This document shows, piece after piece, positions 1 to 6,546 of a stretch of DNA of 15,761 bases. The notes under the pieces were generated by a model. The model was not told the DNA's origin, searched no databases, and was given only the letters and a program-made list of their open reading frames with translations. The stretch lies in the NCBI GenBank assembly GCA_903903205.1, contig CAIUXU010000190.1, positions 1 through 15,761 on the forward strand, written 5' to 3'. Both the position numbers and the translations under genes were made by a program. Each line of letters opens with the position of its first letter. The first letter of the stretch is position 1. The DNA is from an uncultured Syntrophobacterales bacterium. GTDB lineage: Bacteria > Desulfobacterota > Syntrophia > Syntrophales > UBA5619.

Positions 1-144
1 AAGCATACGACCAAAGCAAAAAAACTTAAACGGCTTTACCACCGCGGTGCGGAGCTGCACGAGAAGCTGGTGGAATCCTATCTGGAAAACAACAAAGAGG
101 CGGAGCAGTTGAAACGACTCATGAAAAAGATCCCGGTGAAATAA
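1..144 (+). CDS. C-terminal end of an unrecognised basic protein (5' end outside window)
   Basis: Frame 1 is open from the window edge to a TAA at 142-144, giving the last 47 residues of a protein. The segment is highly charged and lysine-rich, with a likely helical stretch (AELHEKLVESYLENNKEAEQL) and a basic tail ending KKIPVK. No family motif is visible and I do not recognise it. The stop lies 5 bases before the ATG of the decarboxylase gene, so the two are probably translated from one transcript. That this frame is really coding is inferred from the tight junction with the next gene and from its codon use; the fragment is too short to prove it. Confidence 0.55.
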   Translation, partial: KHTTKAKKLKRLYHRGAELHEKLVESYLENNKEAEQLKRLMKKIPVK

Positions 145-149
145 TAAAC

Positions 150-1289
150 ATGAAAAAATCAATCCTCAAACTGATAGAACAGCACGGAACGCCCCTGTTT
201 ATCCTGGATCACCGGAAGCTGAGGGATAGTTATCGGACCTTTAAAAAAAATCTGCCCAGGGTTCAATGCTATTATGCGGTAAAGGCGAATTCCCATCCGG
301 AGATCATCAAGACTCTGTTTCTGGAAGGATCCAGCTTCGACGTCGCATCTTACAACGAATTCATGCAGATATACAAATACATCAATCATTTTGAAGAAAA
401 AGATCAGGATTTGTTTATCTGGGATAAGATTATTTTTTCCAATACCATCAAAGACAAAGAGACGCTGGGAAAGATCAAACGGTACCGGCCCTTGGTCACG
501 TTCGACAATAGCGATGAGTTGAAGAAAATAAAGGAGTGCTGCGATACGGCCGGTTTGATTCTCCGGCTGAAGGTGCCCGACACCGGTTCGCAGGTCGAGA
601 TGAGTTCGAAATTTGGGGCGGAGCCCGGAGATGCCGACCATCTGATCCGTCAGGCGAGCGACGAGGGGCTTGTGGTTGAAGGAGTGAGCTTTCATGTGGG
701 TAGCCAGTGCACGAATTTCGACAATTACACGGAAGCGCTGGCCATCGCCTCAACGATACTCCAGGATGCCAGGAAAAAGGGGCATCCCTTGAAGATTCTG
801 GACATTGGCGGCGGGTTTCCCGTCCCCTACGACGGGCAGGTCGTCGAATTCGAAAAGCTGGCAAACCTCATCGACACCGAATGCAACAGATTGTTCCCCG
901 AAGATATCGAGATCATCGCGGAGCCGGGAAGGTTCATGGTCGCGACTGCTGCCACGCTGATCACCGAGATCGTCGGCAAATCCAGGAGAGACGGAAAGCT
1001 CTTCTATTACATCAACGACGGCGTCTACCATACCTTTTCCGGCGTGGTTTACGACCATTGGCAGCCCAATTTCAGCGCCTTCCGGCGCGGGAAAATGGAG
1101 GTGTGCGCCGTGGTCGGACCGACCTGCGACAGTTTCGACAAGATCTCCCTGTCGGTGCAGCTTCCCGGGAATCTGGAGATTGGGGATTATCTGCTGACGG
1201 AAAACATCGGCGCGTACAGCACCGCCTCTTCGACGAATTTCAACGGTTTCGACGGCGCTAGAATTATTCATACAAATCTGAGGCGTTGA
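150..1289 (+). CDS. Fold-type-III PLP decarboxylase, ornithine (or lysine/ornithine) decarboxylase
   Basis: A 379-residue protein of the alanine racemase-fold PLP decarboxylases, the eukaryotic-like ODC group that makes putrescine from ornithine. Visible features are the PLP lysine K45 in YAVKAN, the active-site histidine H182 in FHVGSQC, the phosphate-binding loop GGGFP (220-224), EPGR (258-261), and the late C326-D327 pair in GPTCDSFD, which in ODC dimers completes the partner's active site. YDHWQP (301-306) sits where ODCs carry a substrate-specificity aspartate (YDH). The length fits ODC rather than the longer diaminopimelate or arginine decarboxylases of this fold. The ATG is 5 bases after the preceding stop, with only a weak ribosome site (GGTGA at 135-139). 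The first third of the gene is visibly more AT-rich than the rest. Lysine as an alternative substrate cannot be excluded from sequence. Confidence 0.88.
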   Translation: MKKSILKLIEQHGTPLFILDHRKLRDSYRTFKKNLPRVQCYYAVKANSHPEIIKTLFLEGSSFDVASYNEFMQIYKYINHFEEKDQDLFIWDKIIFSNTIKDKETLGKIKRYRPLVTFDNSDELKKIKECCDTAGLILRLKVPDTGSQVEMSSKFGAEPGDADHLIRQASDEGLVVEGVSFHVGSQCTNFDNYTEALAIASTILQDARKKGHPLKILDIGGGFPVPYDGQVVEFEKLANLIDTECNRLFPEDIEIIAEPGRFMVATAATLITEIVGKSRRDGKLFYYINDGVYHTFSGVVYDHWQPNFSAFRRGKMEVCAVVGPTCDSFDKISLSVQLPGNLEIGDYLLTENIGAYSTASSTNFNGFDGARIIHTNLRR

Positions 1290-1369
1290 CATGACCGTGA
1301 TCATCCTCTGAAATTCTTCCCTGCAAATTCGATCTTGTCACGGCAGCCGATATCTGATAGTTCCTCACC

Positions 1370-2761
1370 ATGGATAGCGGAAACTTGAAAGAAATTCTGA
1401 CTGTTTCGGCACTCAACGACCGGATCAAGGCCATTCTGGAGGGGCTTGCCGTCGTCTGGGTGGAGGGGGAGGTGTCGAACCTGCGCCGCCCTGCGTCGGG
1501 ACACGTCTATTTCACACTCAAGGACATCAAAAGCCAGATCCGGGCGGTGATCTTCCGAAGCCCATTCGGCGGCGGCTGGAACCGGCCCGCCGCTTTCGCG
1601 ATTGAGGAAGGGATGAGCCTCGTCTGCCGGGCACGGATCACGGTCTATCCACCCCGCGGCGAGTACCAGCTTATTGTCGACGTTGTCGAGCCGCGAGGCT
1701 TGGGGGCTCTGCAGAAGGCATTCGAACAGCTCAAGGCGCGCCTTGAAGCGGAAGGGCTTTTCGATCCGACCCGCAAGAAACCGATCCCATTCCTGCCTGC
1801 GCGGATTGGCGTCGTCACTTCGCCGACCGGCGCCGTCATCCGGGACATCCTGACCGTCACCCGCCGCCGCTTTCCGTCGGTGGACATCCTGATCGCCCCG
1901 GTCCGTGTCCAGGGGGCGGAGGCGCCCGCGGAGATCATCCGCGCCCTTGGGGATCTCCAAATTGCGGGCGGCATTGACGTTATTATCCTCGCCCGCGGCG
2001 GCGGCTCGCTGGAGGATCTTGCACCGTTCAACGACGAAGGGGTGGCGCGGGCGATCGCCCGGTCGCGGATTCCTGTTATCTCGGCCGTCGGACATGAGAC
2101 GGATTTCACGATCGCCGATTTTACCGCCGATCTCCGGGCGGCGACCCCGTCGGCTGCTGCTGAACTGGCTGTCCCGCTTTGCGCGGAACTTCTGGAAACG
2201 GTGCGGGAGTTACGCCTTCGGCTGATTGGCCGCCTGCGTCAGAATAAGGGGCGGCGGCGAGAACGGATCGCCGATCTCCAGGGAAGGCTCCGGGACCCGA
2301 AGCGGCGTCTCGCAGATGCCCGGATCGCGCTCGACGATCATCTCGAACGGATGGGGCTTTCCGTCGCCCGCCTGCGGGAGACCCATCGACAGGCATGGGA
2401 GCATCTGAAAATCCGCCTTGAACACCGGAACCCCCGGTTGCGGATCGTCGAGAGCCGCATGGGGATGCAGGGCCTCGGGAAGACCCTATGTGCGGCTTGG
2501 GAGAAACAGGCCACGTTGAAAAAAAACCGCGCGCATGGCGCGATGGCGCTTTTGACCTCGCTGAGTCCGCTGGCCGTCCTCGGCCGGGGGTACAGCATCA
2601 CGCGTCTGGCTCGTGGGAAGGTCTCCCCCGGTCTCATCATCCGTTGCGCTGGAGAAGCTGCACCCGGACAGGAGATCGACATCCGCCTCGCCTCAGGGAG
2701 TCTGAACGCCATCATCACCGAAATATTCAAGGAGCAATCTGATGTCCAAGGAGAAGTTTGA
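1370..2761 (+). CDS. xseA: Exodeoxyribonuclease VII large subunit
   Basis: A 463-residue protein, close to the 456 of E. coli XseA. With XseB it forms cytoplasmic exonuclease VII, which degrades single-stranded DNA from both ends to oligonucleotides. An N-terminal OB-fold domain (about 8-105, with HVYFTLKD) is followed by the catalytic domain. That domain carries GVVTSPTGAVIRDI, RGGGSLEDL and the signature GHETDFTIADF with its conserved His and Asp, then DLRAATPSAAAE, a long charged helical region and the terminal RGYSI motif. The ATG at 1370 is the first in-frame start after a TAG at 1358. No good Shine-Dalgarno site precedes it, so the start rests on family alignment (ILTVSALNDRIK). The gene overlaps xseB by 20 bases, the usual coupling of the two subunits. 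An 80-base gap separates it from the decarboxylase, and a promoter there was not convincing. Confidence 0.96.
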   Translation: MDSGNLKEILTVSALNDRIKAILEGLAVVWVEGEVSNLRRPASGHVYFTLKDIKSQIRAVIFRSPFGGGWNRPAAFAIEEGMSLVCRARITVYPPRGEYQLIVDVVEPRGLGALQKAFEQLKARLEAEGLFDPTRKKPIPFLPARIGVVTSPTGAVIRDILTVTRRRFPSVDILIAPVRVQGAEAPAEIIRALGDLQIAGGIDVIILARGGGSLEDLAPFNDEGVARAIARSRIPVISAVGHETDFTIADFTADLRAATPSAAAELAVPLCAELLETVRELRLRLIGRLRQNKGRRRERIADLQGRLRDPKRRLADARIALDDHLERMGLSVARLRETHRQAWEHLKIRLEHRNPRLRIVESRMGMQGLGKTLCAAWEKQATLKKNRAHGAMALLTSLSPLAVLGRGYSITRLARGKVSPGLIIRCAGEAAPGQEIDIRLASGSLNAIITEIFKEQSDVQGEV

Positions 2762-2975
2762 AGAGTCGCTGGAGAGGTTGGAGGAGATTGTCCGCCGGAT
2801 GGAGGCGGGGGAGATGACGCTGGAGGAGTCTCTCAAGGCCTTCGAGGAAGGGATCAAGCTTTCCCGGCTCTGTGCGAAGAAGCTGGATGAGGCCGATCGG
2901 CGCGTGGAGCTCCTGCTCAGGGAAGAGGGTGAGCTCGTTGCCAGACCGTTTGCGGGGGAAGAACGTGAATCCTGA
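2742..2975 (+). CDS. xseB: Exodeoxyribonuclease VII small subunit
   Basis: A 77-residue acidic protein of typical XseB length. The pattern FEESLERLEEIVRRME, then GEMTLEESLKAFEEG, then a second helix predicts the helical hairpin by which several XseB copies bind the XseA stalk. It starts at ATG 2742 inside the 3' end of xseA with a GGAG ribosome site about 8 bases upstream, and its end overlaps the ispA start by 11 bases. The xseA-xseB-ispA-dxs order is common in proteobacteria, and the overlaps imply translational coupling. Confidence 0.95.
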   Translation: MSKEKFEESLERLEEIVRRMEAGEMTLEESLKAFEEGIKLSRLCAKKLDEADRRVELLLREEGELVARPFAGEERES

Positions 2976-3867
2976 CTTTTCCCTGGTCACCTATCTCAGC
3001 GAGCGAAAGGCGCTCGTTGATAGCGCTCTCGAAGACAATCTGTCCGGCGGGCAGAACGATCCTCCGGTGATCTTCCAGGCCATTCGCTACAGCCTTCTGG
3101 CCGGGGGAAAAAGGATTCGGCCGATCCTCTGCCTGGCCGCCGCAGAGGTGGTTGGCGGGAAGGCTGAAGCGGTCCTGCCGGTGGCATGCGCGCTTGAGAT
3201 GATCCATACCTATTCGCTCATCCACGATGACCTGCCCGCGATGGACAACGACGACTTCCGCCGGGGCAGACCCACCTCGCACAAGGTTTTCGGAGAGGAC
3301 ATTGCGATCCTTGCCGGCGACGCCCTTCTGACGGAAGCCTTCCGCCTTCTGACCAGTCGGGAAAATATGCCGGGAATACCGCCGGAGAGACTTCTCGATG
3401 TTTCCTGCGAGATTGCGGAAGCGGCAGGCCATCGCGGCATGGTCGGAGGGCAGGTTCTGGACATACGTGCGGAAGGGGAAGCGGTGGGGCTGGAAACCCT
3501 CTACGCCATCCACCGGCGAAAAACGGGCGCGCTGCTTCGTGTCTCCATCCGGGCGGGCGCAATCCTCGCCGGGGCCGGGGAGGAGGCGCTCGCCGCCCTT
3601 TCCGATTATGGCGGGAAGATCGGCCTTGCGTTCCAGATCGCCGATGATATCCTTAATGTCGAGGGTGATCCGCTCCTGCTCGGGAAGGGGACCGGAAGCG
3701 ATGCGGCCCGCGGGAAGGTTACGTTTCCGGCCCTGATGGGGATTGATGCCTCGCGCGCCCAGGCAGCGGAACTCGTCATGGATGCCATCGCATCGCTTGC
3801 ATCTTTTGACGACCGGGCAGCGCAATTGCGAGCCATAGCTCAGTATATCCTGGAACGGAGGTCCTGA
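2965..3867 (+). CDS. ispA: Polyprenyl (farnesyl) diphosphate synthase
   Basis: A 300-residue all-alpha trans-prenyltransferase that condenses IPP with DMAPP and GPP to farnesyl diphosphate. The GTG start at 2965 is preferred because GGGGGAAG lies just upstream and the protein then has the usual length; an ATG at 2872 in the same frame would add 31 unrelated residues lying over xseB. Motifs seen are GGKRIRP (47-53), the first aspartate-rich motif DDLPAMD (88-94) in the bacterial form with two extra residues, RRGRPT, GGQ (161-163), and the second motif DDILN (227-231) followed by GKGTGSDAARGK. The final position of the second motif is Asn rather than the common Asp. Tyr83-Ser84 upstream of the first motif match E. 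coli IspA, which favours a C15 product, though a C20 product cannot be excluded. The gene overlaps xseB and is followed by dxs after 7 bases. Confidence 0.93.
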   Translation: MNPDFSLVTYLSERKALVDSALEDNLSGGQNDPPVIFQAIRYSLLAGGKRIRPILCLAAAEVVGGKAEAVLPVACALEMIHTYSLIHDDLPAMDNDDFRRGRPTSHKVFGEDIAILAGDALLTEAFRLLTSRENMPGIPPERLLDVSCEIAEAAGHRGMVGGQVLDIRAEGEAVGLETLYAIHRRKTGALLRVSIRAGAILAGAGEEALAALSDYGGKIGLAFQIADDILNVEGDPLLLGKGTGSDAARGKVTFPALMGIDASRAQAAELVMDAIASLASFDDRAAQLRAIAQYILERRS

Positions 3868-3874
3868 AAAGACC

Positions 3875-5776
3875 ATGATGAAAGAACAAAAACAGGGGAT
3901 ACTTGCAAAAGTAAACGATCCTGAAGATATTCGGCGACTTGGTATGGCGGAATTGAACCTTCTTGCGGAGGAAATCCGGGAGATGATGATTGAAACCGTC
4001 TCGAAACGGGGGGGGCATCTGGCCTCCTCGCTGGGAACGGTGGAGCTGACGCTTGCCCTCCACCACGTCTTTGACACGCCACGGGACCGCCTTGTCTGGG
4101 ACGTCGGGCATCAGGCCTACACCCACAAGATCATTACGGGACGGAAGGGGCGCTTCGATACGCTGCGCCAGCGGGACGGTATCAGCGGTTTCCCGAAGCG
4201 CGAAGAGAGTGTTTACGACACCTTCGATGTCGGACACAGCGGGACTTCCATCTCCGCAGCGGCTGGGATGGCCGAGGCGCGTTGCCTCCGGGGAGAGCAT
4301 TTTCGGATCATCGCCGTCATCGGCGACGGCGCGATATCTGCCGGGATGGCCTTCGAGGGTCTCAACTGGGTCGGGGACCGCAAAAAGAACCTGATCATCA
4401 TCCTGAACGACAACGAAATGTGTATCTCTCCCAATGTGGGCGCCCTCTCCTCCTACCTGAACCGGATCATGACCGGCCAGACGGTGAGCCGGATCCGGGC
4501 GGAAGTCAAGACCTTCCTCAAATCGATCCCCGGCATCGGTGGACAGATGCTGAAGTTCTCCCGCCAAGTCGAGGAGTCGCTCAAGACCTTCTTTGTCCCC
4601 GGGGCGATCTTCGAGGAGTTGGGTTTCACCTATGTGGGGCCTCTGGAGGGGCACCATCTCGACCATCTCATCATGAATCTGAAAAACGTCAGAACGCTGG
4701 AAGGGCCCGTTCTCGTCCATGTTGTCACGCAGAAGGGAAGAGGATACAAATTTGCCGAGGACGATCCCTCGCGGTTTCACGGCATCCCGCCGTTTGATGT
4801 GGATACAGGGGAGACGTTCGCCGCCGGCGCTTCGCCTTCGCCCCCCTCCTACACGAAAGTGTTCGGCCAGACGGTTGTGAAGCTTGCAGAGAATGATCCG
4901 CGTGTTGTCGCGATCACGGCAGCGATGTCCGAAGGAACGGGGCTCGACCGCTTTGCCAGGGAATTTCCGAACCGGTTTTACGACGTGGGGATGGCCGAGC
5001 AGCATGGGGTAACCTTTGCCGCCGGGCTTGCTACCCAGGGATTTGTCCCGATTGTCGCGATCTATTCCACCTTTATGCAGCGGGCCTATGACCAGGTGAT
5101 CCACGACGTCTGCCTGCAGAAACTGCCGATGGTTCTGGCAATGGACCGGGGCGGCTTCGTTGGCGCCGACGGCCCCACCCACCACGGCATGTTTGACTTC
5201 TCCTTCCTCCGCACCGTCCCGAACCTCATTGTCATGGCGCCGAAGGATGAAGACGAACTCCAGCACATGCTGAAAACCGCCGTGGAGTGTGGCCGGGCCG
5301 TTTCCGTGCGCTACCCGCGGGGCGCCGGTGTCGGTGTGCCACTGGACGAGAATCCCCGGACCCTCCCCATCGGGAAAGGCGAAATCCTGTTCGATCCGCT
5401 TGGCGCCGCGCTTGCCATTGTCGCGATCGGCGCTTGCGTTCATCCGGCCCTGGACGCCGCCGAACTTCTGCGGACCGAGGGGATTCCCGTCCGGGTCATC
5501 AATGCCCGGTTCGTCAAACCCCTCGACGGAGAGCTCCTCTGCGACGCCGCGCGAGAGTTCAAGAGGATCGTTACCGTCGAGGAAAACGCACTGATGGGAG
5601 GGTTCGGCAGCGCCGTTCTCGAACTCTTTGCGGAAAAGGGGCTGAGCGGCATTTCCGTCCGGCGGCTTGGCATTCCGGATGAATTCACCCCGCAGGCAAC
5701 CCAGAAAGAGCTCCGTAAGATGTACGGGATCGATGCGGCAGGAATCGCCGCCGCGGTGCGGGAGATGGTGAGGTGA
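3875..5776 (+). CDS. dxs: 1-deoxy-D-xylulose-5-phosphate synthase
   Basis: A 633-residue thiamine diphosphate enzyme that joins pyruvate and glyceraldehyde 3-phosphate into DXP, the entry step of the MEP isoprenoid pathway; E. coli Dxs is 620. The N-terminal domain shows WDVGHQAYTHKI (75-86), GHSGTS (120-125) and the ThDP/Mg motif running from GDG (150-152) to NDN (178-180). The central pyrimidine-binding domain has the catalytic glutamate E375 in MAEQH and DRGGFVGADGPTHHG, where most relatives read DRAG. The C-terminal transketolase-like domain ends with GGFGSAV and GIPDEF. A GGAGGT ribosome site at 3857-3862 lies inside the 3' end of ispA, 12 bases before ATG 3875; the adjacent ATG 3878 is a possible start. 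The stop overlaps the tlyA start. Its place beside ispA and ispH shows that this organism uses the MEP route. Confidence 0.97.
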   Translation: MMKEQKQGILAKVNDPEDIRRLGMAELNLLAEEIREMMIETVSKRGGHLASSLGTVELTLALHHVFDTPRDRLVWDVGHQAYTHKIITGRKGRFDTLRQRDGISGFPKREESVYDTFDVGHSGTSISAAAGMAEARCLRGEHFRIIAVIGDGAISAGMAFEGLNWVGDRKKNLIIILNDNEMCISPNVGALSSYLNRIMTGQTVSRIRAEVKTFLKSIPGIGGQMLKFSRQVEESLKTFFVPGAIFEELGFTYVGPLEGHHLDHLIMNLKNVRTLEGPVLVHVVTQKGRGYKFAEDDPSRFHGIPPFDVDTGETFAAGASPSPPSYTKVFGQTVVKLAENDPRVVAITAAMSEGTGLDRFAREFPNRFYDVGMAEQHGVTFAAGLATQGFVPIVAIYSTFMQRAYDQVIHDVCLQKLPMVLAMDRGGFVGADGPTHHGMFDFSFLRTVPNLIVMAPKDEDELQHMLKTAVECGRAVSVRYPRGAGVGVPLDENPRTLPIGKGEILFDPLGAALAIVAIGACVHPALDAAELLRTEGIPVRVINARFVKPLDGELLCDAAREFKRIVTVEENALMGGFGSAVLELFAEKGLSGISVRRLGIPDEFTPQATQKELRKMYGIDAAGIAAAVREMVR

Positions 5777-6546
5777 AAACGCCAAAAATCCGTCTGGATT
5801 GCCTTCTCGTGGAGCGGGGTCTGGCCGGGAGCCAGCAGCGGGCCCAGGCAATGATCCTCGCAGGGGAGGTTCTCGTCGGCGAACGGCCTCTGGACAAGGC
5901 GGGAACCCCGGTCCCCGTCGATGCCGAGATCCGGATCCGCGGAGAAGAGAATCCCTATGTAAGCCGGGGTGGTCTGAAGCTGCGGGGCGCCCTCGAAACT
6001 TTCGGCGTCTCAGTCCGGGATCTGGTTGCCCTCGACGTGGGCGCATCCACCGGCGGTTTCACCGATTGCCTGCTCCAGGCGGGGGTTGCAAAGGTCTATG
6101 CCGTTGACGTCGGCTACGGACAGCTTGCATGGAAACTCCGGGAAGATCCGCGGGTTGTTAACATCGAACGGACAAACATCCGCCATTACGACGGCCTCGA
6201 CATTACCGAGGGAATCGATATCGCTTTTATTGACGCCTCCTTTATCTCGCTCCGGCTCGTGATCCCCCCGGTTCTAAGACTGACCAAAGACGGCGCTTGC
6301 CTGATTGTCCTTGTCAAACCGCAGTTCGAGGCAAGCAAGGGCGAGGTTGGGCTGCACGGTGTTGTCCGTGATCCGGCGCTCCACGAACGCATCCTCTTGG
6401 AGATGGAGACGTTCTGCCGGGGCCTCGGGCTTGAAATTCTCGGGCGCTGCGATTCACCGCTCACGGGTCCGGCGGGAAACCGGGAATTCTTTCTTTGCCT
6501 TGGGAAGAGACCCAGGGGGGAGGAGAGCGTTCCGTCATGGGCGTAA
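5773..6546 (+). CDS. tlyA: TlyA family rRNA (cytidine-2'-O)-methyltransferase
   Basis: A 257-residue protein with an N-terminal S4 RNA-binding domain (about 6-55: RLDCLLVERG, SQQRAQAMILAGEV) and a FtsJ/RrmJ-like Rossmann methyltransferase domain (about 62-245). The SAM loop is LDVGASTGGFTDCLL (87-101). The likely catalytic K-D-K-E set is K69 (GGLKL), D154 (FIDASF), K182 (VKPQFE) and E238 (NREFF). TlyA proteins 2'-O-methylate ribosomal RNA cytidines, although many databases label them hemolysins. The GTG start at 5773 shares four bases (GTGA) with the dxs stop and has GGAG 8 bases upstream. The gene overlaps the ispH fusion by 10 bases. Its place between two MEP genes suggests shared transcription rather than a role in isoprenoid synthesis. 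Confidence 0.93.
   Translation: MKTPKIRLDCLLVERGLAGSQQRAQAMILAGEVLVGERPLDKAGTPVPVDAEIRIRGEENPYVSRGGLKLRGALETFGVSVRDLVALDVGASTGGFTDCLLQAGVAKVYAVDVGYGQLAWKLREDPRVVNIERTNIRHYDGLDITEGIDIAFIDASFISLRLVIPPVLRLTKDGACLIVLVKPQFEASKGEVGLHGVVRDPALHERILLEMETFCRGLGLEILGRCDSPLTGPAGNREFFLCLGKRPRGEESVPSWA

Noticed and set aside
1290..1369. Promoter before xseA (TTGTCA at 1335)
   Set aside because: No acceptable -10 hexamer at 16-18 bases spacing.
2917..4077. A 386-codon minus-strand open frame across ispA and the dxs start
   Set aside because: It is antisense to two confident genes, with low-complexity composition and no ribosome site seen.
3776..6046. A 756-codon open frame on the minus strand opposite dxs and its flanks
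   Set aside because: It is antisense to ispA, dxs and tlyA, all firmly identified, and its translation is rich in Arg, Pro and Gly with no family motif. It is an effect of high GC codon use.
5773..6546. Hemolysin annotation for tlyA
   Set aside because: The S4 plus FtsJ-like domains and the K-D-K-E residues point to an rRNA 2'-O-methyltransferase; the hemolysin name is historical.
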